From JANXYW01 sp031400455 (lineage in GTDB: Bacteria; Chloroflexota; Dehalococcoidia; DSTF01; JACRBR01), in contig JANNPX010000033.1 of NCBI GenBank assembly GCA_031400455.1, positions 62,001 through 126,000 of the forward strand: DNA of 64,000 nucleotides, read 5' to 3'. A program made the position numbers and the translations under genes. Each line of letters opens with the position of its first letter. The first letter of the stretch is position 1. The notes below the pieces were generated by a model. The model did no database searches, was not told where the DNA came from, and worked only from the letters and a program-made list of their open reading frames with translations. This document shows positions 8,783 through 16,927 of the stretch, piece by piece.

Positions 8783-8805
8783 GTGATTGGTGATTGGTGA
8801 CTAGT
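8783..8805. repeat. Left inverted repeat bracketing the S23-type gene
   Basis: This 23-base segment contains three GGTGATT/GGTGACT units. It matches the reverse complement of 9189-9211 at 20 of 23 positions, all differences being transitions. It also makes a local hairpin: CTAGTCACC at 8772-8780 pairs with GGTGACTAG at 8796-8804. Confidence 0.65.
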
Positions 8806-8820
8806 GGGAGTCAGCTCGGG

Positions 8821-9231
8821 ATGATAGAGAAGGGGTACGAAGACCTTGAGGTGTACCGAAGGGCGTTCTCGATGCTGAAGCCCGTGCATCAGTTGGTGCT
8901 CTCGTTCCCGGACTACGAGAAGTACGACCTAGCGAACCAGATGCGCCGAGCGGCAAAATCCGTACCGACCAACACCGCTGAGGGATACGCCAGACGGCGC
9001 TCTCCGAAGGAGTTCTGCAGTTTCCTAGCTATGTCCGTGGGATCAGCGAACGAGATGGAAGTCCATGTCAAGATCGCGCGTGAGCTGGATTACGCGGACG
9101 AAGAAGTCTGCGCGCCGATCCTCGCCGACTACCAGACGATAGGCAAGCAGTTGACCAAGTTGATTCAGTACTGGCGCTCGCAAGGAGAACCAGTCACCAA
9201 CCACCAGTCACAAGGAGACCAACCGCGATGA
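8821..9231 (+). CDS. Four-helix bundle protein (S23 / 23S rRNA intervening-sequence type)
   Basis: The 136-aa product matches the four-helix bundle S23 family: it opens EKGYEDLEVYRRAFSML, then LANQMRRAAKSVPTNTAEGYARR, SPKEFCSFLAMSVGSANEME and YQTIGKQLTKLIQYW. Homologues are found inside rRNA intervening sequences or as scattered single genes, and resemble the Avd accessory proteins of diversity-generating retroelements. The ATG at 8821 is chosen because family members start a few residues before YxDLxVYxxA; an in-frame TTG at 8794 lies in the repeat. The last residues (VTNHQS) are coded by the right inverted repeat, and the stop overlaps the next ACAD start (ATGA). Confidence 0.85.
   Translation: MIEKGYEDLEVYRRAFSMLKPVHQLVLSFPDYEKYDLANQMRRAAKSVPTNTAEGYARRRSPKEFCSFLAMSVGSANEMEVHVKIARELDYADEEVCAPILADYQTIGKQLTKLIQYWRSQGEPVTNHQSQGDQPR
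9189..9211. repeat. Right inverted repeat bracketing the S23-type gene
   Basis: The reverse complement of this 23-base segment matches 8783-8805 at 20 of 23 positions. It overlaps the 3' end of the S23-type gene and runs into the ribosome-binding site of the next acyl-CoA dehydrogenase gene. Confidence 0.65.
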
Positions 9232-10409
9232 ACTTCGGAGACAACACGGAAGAGGCAGCGTTTCGCTCAGAGGTACGGGATTTCGTCAAGACCGAGATCC
9301 AGGCCGACCTGAAGAGCGGCGAGATGATGGAAACCGGCATGTACCGCGGCGCATTCGAGCGCCTGAAGGATGTGCGCGGCAAGCTCTCGAAGCGCGGATG
9401 GATCGCGCCGGCGTGGCCGAAGGAATACGGCGGAGCGAGCCTCTCCGTGATGCAACAGTTCATCATGAACGAAGAGTTTGCCGAGAACCGCGTGCCGCCC
9501 GTCGGCGGCATGGGCGTCTCGATGATCGGCCCGACGCTGATCACCCACGGCAACGAAGAGCAGCGCAAAGAGCACCTGAGCCGCATCCTCTCCGGCGACG
9601 TGCAGTGGTGCCAGGGCTTCAGCGAGCCCGGCTCTGGTTCGGACCTCGCATCGCTGCAGACACGGGCGGTGAAGGACGGCGACGACTACGTGATCAACGG
9701 ACAGAAGATCTGGACGTCGGGCGCGTCGTACGCCCACTGGATGTTCATGATGGCGCGGACGGATCCGGATGCGCCGAAGCACAAGGGCATCACCTACTTC
9801 ATGGTGGACATGAAGTCGCCGGGCGTCGAAGTGCGGCCGCTGACGAACCTCGCTAACCAGAACATGTTCAACGAGGTGTTCTTCCAGGACGTGCGCGTCC
9901 CGGCGAAAAACATCGTCGGCGAAGTCAACCGCGGCTGGTACGTGGGCACGACGACGCTGGACTTCGAGCGCTCGAGCATCGGCAGCGCTGTCGGGCTCAA
10001 GCTGCAGCTCGATGAACTCGTGAAGTTCGCCAAGGAGCAGGAAGGCACCGGCAAGAGCCGGACGGGCTACCTCGCATCGGTGAAGGCCGAACTTGCGGAC
10101 CGCTACGTCGAAGCGACGGTCGCGAAGATGATGTCGTACCGCGTGGTGACGATGCAGGCGAAGGGCCTGATCCCGAACCACGAAGCATCGATGACCAAGC
10201 TCTTCGCGTCGGAATTGACGCAGCGCATCTCGCGGACGGGTATGAAGGTCCTCGGCCTGTACGGCGAGTTGTACGGCGAAGGCGCGCCGATGCGCGGACG
10301 GTACGAGAGCAGCTACATGACGTCGCTGGCGTCGACCATCGCGGGAGGGACGTCGGAGATTCAGCGGAATATCATCGCGACTCGCGGGCTCGGATTGCCG
10401 AGGGATTAG
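9228..10409 (+). CDS. Acyl-CoA dehydrogenase paralogue 2
   Basis: The 393-aa flavoenzyme shows WIAPAWPKEYGGASL, CQGFSEPGSGSDLASLQTR, GQKIWTSGASYAHWMFMM, FNEVFFQDVRVPAKNIVG, TTLDFERSSIG and the C-terminal AGGTSEIQRNIIATRGLG. The base is likely the Glu in DFERS, since the position before GGTSEIQ is Ala. AAGGAG at 9212-9217 is a strong ribosome-binding site, and the ATG overlaps the S23-type gene stop, so translation may be coupled. A REPIN-like palindrome pair separates it from paralogue 3. Confidence 0.9.
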   Translation: MNFGDNTEEAAFRSEVRDFVKTEIQADLKSGEMMETGMYRGAFERLKDVRGKLSKRGWIAPAWPKEYGGASLSVMQQFIMNEEFAENRVPPVGGMGVSMIGPTLITHGNEEQRKEHLSRILSGDVQWCQGFSEPGSGSDLASLQTRAVKDGDDYVINGQKIWTSGASYAHWMFMMARTDPDAPKHKGITYFMVDMKSPGVEVRPLTNLANQNMFNEVFFQDVRVPAKNIVGEVNRGWYVGTTTLDFERSSIGSAVGLKLQLDELVKFAKEQEGTGKSRTGYLASVKAELADRYVEATVAKMMSYRVVTMQAKGLIPNHEASMTKLFASELTQRISRTGMKVLGLYGELYGEGAPMRGRYESSYMTSLASTIAGGTSEIQRNIIATRGLGLPRD

Positions 10410-10437
10410 GGCGATAGGAACCGCGGCATACGTCGCC

Positions 10438-10536
10438 GTAGCGCGGGCTTTCTAGCCCGCGCGGTGCCCGGGAGGAGATGTCCTCCGGAGCGCAGTGCCA
10501 GAACAAACGCCACGCGGGCTTAAAAGCCCGCGCTAC
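10438..10536. repeat. REPIN-like pair of inverted GTAG-footed palindromes
   Basis: The left half starts GTAG at 10438 and folds as GCGCGGGCT-TTCT-AGCCCGCGC (10441-10462). The right half is the same unit on the other strand: CGCGGGCTT-AA-AAGCCCGCG (10513-10532) followed by CTAC at 10533-10536. The first 27 bases of each half are nearly identical when read from the GTAG foot. Two inverted REPs with a short spacer is the definition of a REPIN. Confidence 0.75.
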
Positions 10537-10603
10537 GAGCCAGAAGACGCCACGAGCGGGAAGAGACGAACCAAGCAGCGACCAGTCATCAGGAGACCAG
10601 ATC

Positions 10604-11785
10604 ATGAATTTTGACGACACGCCGGAAGAGTCAGCATTTCGCAAGGAAGTGCGGACCTTCATCCAAACCGAAGCGCCGAAGCCGAAGCCGGGGCAGTCGA
10701 GCGAGGAAGCGCTTGTTTCGGGCTGGCAGACGAACCAGGAGTGGTTCCACAAGCTCGGAAAGAAGGGGTGGATCGCTCCGGCGTGGCCGAAAGAGTACGG
10801 CGGGGCGAGCATGACCACCGTCGAGCAGTTCATCTTCAATGAGGAGATGGCTCTCAACAAGGCACCGCGGCCGATGCACCAGATCATCGGTCTGGGCATG
10901 GCGGGTCCGACGCTGATCGTGCACGGCACGGAAGAGCAGCGGAAGAAGTACCTGCCGGGCATGCTGGCCGGCGATGACATCTGGTGCCAGGGCTACAGCG
11001 AGCCGGGTGCGGGTTCGGATCTCGCGTCGCTGCAGACGCGGGCCGTGCGCGACGGCGACGACTACGTTGTCAACGGCCAGAAGATCTGGACCACGCTGGC
11101 GCACGTGGCGCGCTACATGATCCTGCTGACGCGGACGGACCCCGACGCGCCGAAGCACCGCGGCATCACGTACTTCATCCTCGATATGAAGTCGCCGGGA
11201 GTGGAAGTGCGGCCGCTTTACAACCTGGGCAACAGCCACGAGTTCAACGAAGTCTTCTTCGACAACGTGCGCATCCCGAAGGACAACGTGATCGGCGAGG
11301 AGAACCGCGGCTGGTACTCGGCAGTCACGACGCTCGACTTCGAGCGCTCGAGCATCGGCAGCGCGACGGGCATGAAGCAGCACGTCGAGGAGTTGATCGC
11401 GTACGCGAAGGATCACCAGAACGACCCGACGAGCACGCTGAAGACGAACCCGATGCTGCGCTACGAGCTGGCGGACCGCATGGTCGAGACCGAGGTCGCG
11501 CGGATGCTGTCGTACCGCGTCGCATCGATGCAGTCGCGCGGACTCATCCCGAACTACGAGGCATCGTCGCTGAAGTTGTTCTCGACGGAGTTGAACCAGC
11601 GCATCGCGAAGTCGGCGATCCACATCCTGGGTCTGTACGGCCAGCTTCGCGGCGAAGAAGCGCCGATGAAGGGCCGCTGGCTCGGCATCTTCCTGCGCTC
11701 AGCGGCATACACGGTCGAGGGCGGCACTTCGGAGATCCAGCGGAACATCATCGCGCAGCGCGGGCTGGGCCTCCCGCGCGACTGA
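10604..11785 (+). CDS. Acyl-CoA dehydrogenase paralogue 3
   Basis: The protein has 393 aa from the ATG at 10604, with AGGAGA nine bases upstream; a longer frame begins at 10478 but its extra codons lie in the REPIN. Motifs: WIAPAWPKEYGGASM, CQGYSEPGAGSDLASLQTR, GQKIWTTLAHVARYM, FNEVFFDNVRIPKDNVIG, TTLDFERSSIG. Unlike its neighbours it has Glu before the C-terminal signature (VEGGTSEIQRNIIAQRG), so it keeps candidate acidic residues at both known base positions. Its leader shares 16 of 18 bases with the leader of paralogue 2. Confidence 0.9.
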   Translation: MNFDDTPEESAFRKEVRTFIQTEAPKPKPGQSSEEALVSGWQTNQEWFHKLGKKGWIAPAWPKEYGGASMTTVEQFIFNEEMALNKAPRPMHQIIGLGMAGPTLIVHGTEEQRKKYLPGMLAGDDIWCQGYSEPGAGSDLASLQTRAVRDGDDYVVNGQKIWTTLAHVARYMILLTRTDPDAPKHRGITYFILDMKSPGVEVRPLYNLGNSHEFNEVFFDNVRIPKDNVIGEENRGWYSAVTTLDFERSSIGSATGMKQHVEELIAYAKDHQNDPTSTLKTNPMLRYELADRMVETEVARMLSYRVASMQSRGLIPNYEASSLKLFSTELNQRIAKSAIHILGLYGQLRGEEAPMKGRWLGIFLRSAAYTVEGGTSEIQRNIIAQRGLGLPRD

Positions 11786-11872
11786 TTCGGAACGAAGGGC
11801 ACGAAGGAGTGGGTGAGAACCACCCCTCCTCGACGGCCCGCGTCCCGACACCGAACAACGGACTGACGAGAT

Positions 11873-13051
11873 ATGCGATTCACATTCACGCCTGAGCAGG
11901 AAGCCTTCCGCACGGAGGTCAACGCGTTCTTGAAGGACGCGCTCCCGGCGGACTGGGAGGGTGCGGACAATGCGATCGACGACGAGCAATACGAATTCGG
12001 GCGGGAGTTCCTGAAGAAGCTGGCGCCGAAGCGATGGATCGCGCCGGCGTGGCCCAAAGAGTACGGCGGGCTGGCGCTCTCGCACTGGGATCAGGTCGTC
12101 TACAACGAGGCGATGGGGTACGCGCGCGCGCCGATCGTGAACACCGCTGCGGTCGGGTACCTGGGGCCGACAGTGATCCTGTACGGCACCGACGAGCAGA
12201 AGGCGCAGCACTTGCCCGGCATCACGTCAGGCGAGGTGGTGTGGTGCCAGGGATACAGCGAGCCGAACTCCGGTTCCGACCTCGCGTCGCTGCAGACGCG
12301 CGCAGTGGCGGACGGCGACGAGTTCATCCTCAACGGCCAGAAGATCTGGACGAGTCAGGCGCACTACGCCGACTGGATGTTCGTGATTGCACGCACTGAT
12401 CCGGACGCGCCGAAGCATCGTGGGATCAGCTACTTCTTGATGGATATGAAAACGCCGGGCGTCAGCGTGCGGCCGCTGATCAACATGGCGAACGGCGAGG
12501 GCTTCAACGAAGTCTTCTTCGAGAACGTACGCATCCCGAAATCGGGTCTGCTGGGTGAGCTGAATCGCGGCTGGTACATCGCGACTACGACGCTGGACTT
12601 CGAGCGCTCTGCACTCGGTGGAAGCGCGGGGGTCCAGCGCTCGATGGAGGATCTCACGCGCTTCGCGAAGGCGGAGAGCGACGGCGCAGGCGGCCGCTTG
12701 TGGGACAAGGCGCTCGTGCGGCACGCGCTCGCCGACCTGTGGGTGTCGCTCGATGTCGCGAAGATGCTGTCGTACCGAGTCGTCAGCATGCAGGCGCGCG
12801 GACTGGTGCCCAACTACGAGGCATCGATCATCAAGGTGTTTTCCACGGATCTGATCCAGCGGCAGGCGCGCGTTGGACTCGGCATCATGGGCATGTACGG
12901 CGGGCTGTGGGGCGACGGCCCGTGGGCGAAGTTGCGCGGCCGCTTCGCGAAGTCGTATGTCGCCACCGTAGGCACCGCTATCGCGGGCGGGACGACGGAG
13001 ATTCAGCGGAACATCATCGCCCAGCGCGGGCTCGGATTGCCGAGGCAGTGA
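11873..13051 (+). CDS. Acyl-CoA dehydrogenase paralogue 4
   Basis: The 392-aa protein has the same architecture: RWIAPAWPKEYGGLAL, CQGYSEPNSGSDLASLQTR, GQKIWTSQAHYADWMFVIAR, FNEVFFENVRIPKSGLLGELNRGWY, TTLDFERSALGG and the ending AGGTTEIQRNIIAQRGLGLPR. It is slightly divergent from the rest in the N-terminal helices and in GTTEIQ. No strong ribosome-binding site is seen before ATG 11873. The 87-base gap from paralogue 3 carries a CGAAGG repeat of a dispersed type. Confidence 0.9.
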   Translation: MRFTFTPEQEAFRTEVNAFLKDALPADWEGADNAIDDEQYEFGREFLKKLAPKRWIAPAWPKEYGGLALSHWDQVVYNEAMGYARAPIVNTAAVGYLGPTVILYGTDEQKAQHLPGITSGEVVWCQGYSEPNSGSDLASLQTRAVADGDEFILNGQKIWTSQAHYADWMFVIARTDPDAPKHRGISYFLMDMKTPGVSVRPLINMANGEGFNEVFFENVRIPKSGLLGELNRGWYIATTTLDFERSALGGSAGVQRSMEDLTRFAKAESDGAGGRLWDKALVRHALADLWVSLDVAKMLSYRVVSMQARGLVPNYEASIIKVFSTDLIQRQARVGLGIMGMYGGLWGDGPWAKLRGRFAKSYVATVGTAIAGGTTEIQRNIIAQRGLGLPRQ

Positions 13052-13102
13052 TGTTGGAGACGGGAAACGAGAAACGGGATCTAGCGTGGCGGAAAGCAGA
13101 AC

Positions 13103-13162
13103 GTAGGGACGCGGCTTTAGCCCCGTCCGGAGGGTGGGACGGAGCCGAAGCTGCGTCCCTAC
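13103..13162. repeat. REPIN-like long imperfect palindrome
   Basis: The 26-base arms 13103-13128 and 13137-13162 are complementary at about 22 positions, with an 8-base centre. Each arm starts GTAGGGACGC at its outer end and itself folds (GGAC...GGCT-TT-AGCC...GTCC). It lies between acyl-CoA dehydrogenase paralogues 4 and 5. Confidence 0.7.
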
Positions 13163-13212
13163 CGCCTCAAGTGAGATGCGGCAAGCAATACGGCCGCAAC
13201 TGAAGAGAGTAG

Positions 13213-14394
13213 ATGGAATTTCGCGACAGTCCTGAGGATGCAGCGTTTCGCACTGAGGTGCGGGAGTTTCTGCGTACGGAGCTTCCGAAGGATCTCCGCG
13301 CGGCGGACGATGCGATCCTAGGCGTGGGTATTGGCGAGGATGAGCGAGAGAGGGACTGGCTGAAGACGCTTTCGAAGCGCGGATGGGTCGCGCCGGCCTG
13401 GCCGAAGGCGTACGGCGGTGCGGGGCTCTCGGTGATGCAGCAGTTCGTTTTCAACGAGGAGATGGCGCGCGCCGCTGCGCCGCGGCCGAATTTCTTGGCG
13501 ATCGGGCTCGCCGGGCCGACGATCATCGTGCACGGGACGGAGGAGCAAAAGAAGGAGCACCTGTCCGGCATCCTTTCCGGCGAGGATTTCTGGTGCCAGG
13601 GCTTCAGCGAACCCGGCTCGGGCTCCGACCTTGCGTCGCTCCAGACGCGCGCCGTGCAAGACGGCGACGACTTCATCATCAACGGCCAGAAGATCTGGAC
13701 GTCGGGCGCGCACCGCTCGCAGCGGATGATGCTGCTGGCCCGGACGGACATCGACGTGCCGAAGCACAAGGGGATCAGCTACTTCCTGCTGAACATGAAG
13801 TCACCGGGCATCACGGTGCGTCCACTGACGAACATGGCGGACACGCCGAGTTTCAACGAGGTGTTCTTCGACAACGTGCGCGTGCCGAAGAGCGATCTGC
13901 TCGGCGAGCTGAACCGCGGCTGGTACGTCGCGACGACGACGCTCGACTTCGAGCGCTCCGGCATCATCAACGGCGTCTCGCTGCAGCGGTTGGTGCAGGA
14001 ACTGGCGGCGTTCGTGCGCGAGCGTAAAGGCGTGCGCGACGATGCCGGGCTCGCGTCGCTGCGGCACGAACTGGCGGACCGCGCGATTGAGGCGGAGATC
14101 TCGATCGTGCTGTCGTACCGCGTCGTGACGATGCAGGTGAAGGGCATGGTGCCCACGCAGGAGGCGTCGATCACCAAGCTCTTCGGTTCAGAGCTGGCGC
14201 AGCGGATCGCGCGCACCGGCGTGAAGCTCGGCGGGCTGTACGGACAGTTGTCGCAAAGTTCGCCGCGCGCGCCACTCGACGGACGGTTGGACGCGCTGTA
14301 CCGGATCGCCATCGGTTCGACGCTGGCCGGCGGCACATCGGAGATCCAGCGCGGCGTGATCGCACAGCGCGGACTGGGGATGCCACGCGGATGA
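13213..14394 (+). CDS. Acyl-CoA dehydrogenase paralogue 5
   Basis: The 393-aa protein shows RGWVAPAWPKAYGGAGL, CQGFSEPGSGSDLASLQTR, GQKIWTSGAHRSQRMMLLAR, FNEVFFDNVRVPKSDLLGELNRGWY, TTLDFERSGII and the ending AGGTSEIQRGVIAQRGLGMPR. Helix-G Glu (DFERS) is the probable base. The first residues (MEFRDSPEDAAFRTEVREFL) echo the starts of paralogues 1-3, which supports tandem duplication. A purine stretch (GAAGAG) lies about 7 bases before ATG 13213. Confidence 0.9.
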   Translation: MEFRDSPEDAAFRTEVREFLRTELPKDLRAADDAILGVGIGEDERERDWLKTLSKRGWVAPAWPKAYGGAGLSVMQQFVFNEEMARAAAPRPNFLAIGLAGPTIIVHGTEEQKKEHLSGILSGEDFWCQGFSEPGSGSDLASLQTRAVQDGDDFIINGQKIWTSGAHRSQRMMLLARTDIDVPKHKGISYFLLNMKSPGITVRPLTNMADTPSFNEVFFDNVRVPKSDLLGELNRGWYVATTTLDFERSGIINGVSLQRLVQELAAFVRERKGVRDDAGLASLRHELADRAIEAEISIVLSYRVVTMQVKGMVPTQEASITKLFGSELAQRIARTGVKLGGLYGQLSQSSPRAPLDGRLDALYRIAIGSTLAGGTSEIQRGVIAQRGLGMPRG

Positions 14395-14443
14395 TGATGC
14401 TGATAGAAGCGGGAGGCGAGATGCGAGAAACGGGACGAACGCG

Positions 14444-14836
14444 ATGAAGCGCATTGGAATCGCGATGGCGATTGCCCTGGGGATCTATGCGCTCGCAGTG
14501 GGCGCGGGTTCGGCGCTGTACGCGACGGGGCTGATTGCCACCGGGGCGACGCACAACGACTGCGCCGACTTTAAGGAGACCCTTGCGCCGTTGTACGGCG
14601 GCGAGGAGGAAGATGTACCGCAGGCCGCGATCAAGGCTGAGGCCAAACGCTGCCTGGCCGGGCACGAGCTGACCGAGCGTGAGGCGTTCCGGACGGAATA
14701 TCTGTTCTGGGGAACGTGGCCGGCGGTCGTTTGTGCGGTGATCTTCCTGGCGTGGCCCGTGTGGGCGCGCATCCTGAGCAATCAGGAGGATGCGGAGGAC
14801 GCGGCCGAGGCCGCCCGGCTGGAGATGGGCGCATGA
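14444..14836 (+). CDS. Small membrane protein in the acyl-CoA dehydrogenase array
   Basis: The 130-aa product has a transmembrane segment at about residues 5-33 (IAMAIALGIYALAVGAGSAL), a soluble loop with two cysteines (NDCADFKE and AKRCLAGHE), a second transmembrane segment at about 90-110 (GTWPAVVCAVIFLAWPVWA) and an acidic cytosolic tail (NQEDAEDAAEAARLE). No family is recognised. It lies between paralogues 5 and 6 in the same direction, so it is probably co-transcribed. Confidence 0.7.
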   Translation: MKRIGIAMAIALGIYALAVGAGSALYATGLIATGATHNDCADFKETLAPLYGGEEEDVPQAAIKAEAKRCLAGHELTEREAFRTEYLFWGTWPAVVCAVIFLAWPVWARILSNQEDAEDAAEAARLEMGA

Positions 14837-14967
14837 CGTGATCGATACGGCAAGCGCGCGGCGGAACTTGGGATAGGACAGCCGCCGTCAATGAACGATG
14901 GGATTCCTTCCGCCTAAGGCGGATCAATTGCATAATCTGGGGCCGAATACGAAAGGGGAACACGCAC

Positions 14968-16092
14968 ATGGACCTGGGTCTGTCCGAAGAACAAGAACTG
15001 CTGAAGAATGCCGCGCGCGACTTCCTGGAGAAGGAATGTCCGGAGACGCTCGTGCGCGAGATGGAGGACGACGAGAAGGGCTACTCGCCTGACCTCTGGA
15101 AGAAGATGGCCGAGCAGGGCTGGCAGGGGCTGCTGATCCCGGAAGCCCACGGCGGCGCCGGCTTCGGCTACCTCGACCTGATCATCCTCATCGAGGAGTT
15201 CGGGCGCGCGCTCGTGCCGGGTCCGTTCATCTCGACACAGGTCGGCGGCGTGCTGTCCCTGCTCGAGGGCGGCACCGCGGACCAGCAGAAGCAGTACCTC
15301 CCGCAGATCGCCAGCGGCAACGCGATCTGGACGCTGGCGTACACGGAGCCGTCCGCGCGCTTCGACACCGAGGGCGTGGCGCTCGAAGTGAAGGAAGACG
15401 GCAACGACGTCGTGCTGAACGGCACGAAGCTCTTCATCCGCGACGCGAACGTGGCCGACTTCTTCACGGTGGTCGGCCGCGAGCCGGGCACGAAGGGCGA
15501 TGACGGCATCACGCTCGTGATCGTCGACGCGAAGTCGAGCGGCATCAGCCAGACGCAACTCAAGACGATTGCCGCCGACAAGCAGGCGGAAGTGAAGTTC
15601 GAAAACGTGAAGGTGCCGAAGGCCAACGTCATCCCGGGCGGCGCCGCCACGCTGAAGAAGATCCAGCGCAAGGCGACGGTGCTGGAGTGCGCGTACCTCG
15701 TCGGTCTGGCGCAGATGGACTTCGAGGTCAGCGTGCAGTACGCGAAGGACCGCATCCAGTTCGGCCGACCGATCGGCTCGTTCCAGGCGATCCAGCACAA
15801 GGCCGCCGACATGGTGACGGACGTCGATGGGGCGCGCTTCATCATGTACCGCGCGGCGTGGTCCGTCGACCAGGACGAGGCGGACGCGGACATGAACGTG
15901 CACATGGCGAAGGCATGGTGCAGCGAGGCGACGCGCCGCGTCGTCGCGCACGGCCAGCAGATCCACGGCGGCATCGGCTTCACGAAGGACTACAAGGTCC
16001 AGTTGTACTTCCGCCGCCAGAAGGCATCGGAACTGGCGTGGGGCGACAGCGACTACCACCGCGAACTGGTGGCGTCGGAGCTGGCGATCTAG
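14968..16092 (+). CDS. Acyl-CoA dehydrogenase paralogue 6, shorter and divergent type
   Basis: This 374-aa protein is of a different ACAD group from the five before it: LSEEQELLKNAARDFLEKECPE at the start, LIPEAHGGAGFGYLDL, then ATVLECAYLVGLAQ and QFGRPIGSFQAIQHKAADM, and QIHGGIGFTKDYKVQLYFRR near the end. It lacks the GGTSEIQ signature and the GSDLASLQT loop. In actinobacterial sterol degradation, pairs of unlike ACADs form alpha2beta2 enzymes, and this could be a beta-type partner for one of the others; that is inference. Two hundred bases on, a strong terminator closes the array. Confidence 0.85.
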   Translation: MDLGLSEEQELLKNAARDFLEKECPETLVREMEDDEKGYSPDLWKKMAEQGWQGLLIPEAHGGAGFGYLDLIILIEEFGRALVPGPFISTQVGGVLSLLEGGTADQQKQYLPQIASGNAIWTLAYTEPSARFDTEGVALEVKEDGNDVVLNGTKLFIRDANVADFFTVVGREPGTKGDDGITLVIVDAKSSGISQTQLKTIAADKQAEVKFENVKVPKANVIPGGAATLKKIQRKATVLECAYLVGLAQMDFEVSVQYAKDRIQFGRPIGSFQAIQHKAADMVTDVDGARFIMYRAAWSVDQDEADADMNVHMAKAWCSEATRRVVAHGQQIHGGIGFTKDYKVQLYFRRQKASELAWGDSDYHRELVASELAI

Positions 16093-16130
16093 CGCCGGTT
16101 ATCCACGAAGGTCACGAAGTATCACGAAGG

Positions 16131-16154
16131 AAGGACCGCCTTAGGGCGGTCCTT
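16131..16154 (+). terminator. Rho-independent terminator after the acyl-CoA dehydrogenase array
   Basis: AAGGACCGCC (16131-16140) pairs perfectly with GGCGGTCCTT (16145-16154) across the loop TTAG, and is followed by the T-rich CTGTTTGTT. Confidence 0.8.
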
Positions 16155-16249
16155 CTGTTTGTTGCCTTCCTGGGCTCCGAACAAGACTGGAGACTGAGGC
16201 TCGGATCGGGCTTCATGTGGCGTTCAGGTTGCGGTTGTTATGGTTTGGC

Positions 16250-16927
16250 ATGAGGGTGCTCGTTGTCGAGGACGAACCGGCCATCTCCGGCTTCATCGTG
16301 CAGGGGCTGACGGAGCAGGGCTACGCTGTCGACCATGTGGCCGACGGTGCCGCGGCGCTGGACCTGCTGGCTGTGGGCGAGTTCGACGTTGTGCTGCTGG
16401 ACATCATGCTGCCCGGGATCGATGGGCTGGAGCTGTGCCGCGCGATGCGGGCGCGCGGCGTGCGAACGCCGGTGCTGATGCTGACTGCGCGCGACACGAT
16501 CGAGGATCGCGTAAGTGGGCTCGACACCGGCGCCGACGACTACCTCGTGAAGCCGTTCGCGTTCACCGAACTGCTGGCGCGGGTGCGGGCGCTGTCACGC
16601 CGCGAGCCCGCCGTGCTGGCGCCGGTGCTGCGCGTGGGAGAACTCGAGCTCGATACGACGACGCGACGGGTCATCCGGAACGGACGGAGCGTCGACCTCA
16701 CGACGAAGGAGTACGCGCTGCTGGAGTACCTGATGCGCAACCCGAACCGGGTGCTGACGAGGACGATGATTAGCGAGCGCGTGTGGAACTACGACACGTT
16801 CAACGTCGCGAATGTGATCGACGTCTACATCGGCCACCTGCGCCGGAAGATCGATGACGGAGAGGACGCAAAGCTCATCCAGACGGTCCGTGGCGCCGGC
16901 TATCGCATCGCGGTTCCGGATGCCTGA
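16250..16927 (+). CDS. OmpR-family response regulator
   Basis: The 225-aa protein has a receiver domain with the acidic pair VVEDE, phosphoacceptor Asp51 in VVLLDIMLPG, the Thr in LMLTARD and Lys in DDYLVKPFAF. A C-terminal winged-helix DNA-binding domain follows (TTKEYALLEYLMRNPNRVLTR, then GYRIAVP). ATG 16250 is chosen because the receiver begins at once with MRVLVVEDE. TATGGT lies 6 bases before it, so the transcript may be leaderless. It overlaps the histidine kinase start. Confidence 0.92.
   Translation: MRVLVVEDEPAISGFIVQGLTEQGYAVDHVADGAAALDLLAVGEFDVVLLDIMLPGIDGLELCRAMRARGVRTPVLMLTARDTIEDRVSGLDTGADDYLVKPFAFTELLARVRALSRREPAVLAPVLRVGELELDTTTRRVIRNGRSVDLTTKEYALLEYLMRNPNRVLTRTMISERVWNYDTFNVANVIDVYIGHLRRKIDDGEDAKLIQTVRGAGYRIAVPDA

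Noticed and set aside
16854..16919. N-terminal extension of the histidine kinase
   Set aside because: It lies inside the response regulator frame with a basic, non-conserved translation; the start at 16920 or 16929 is better.
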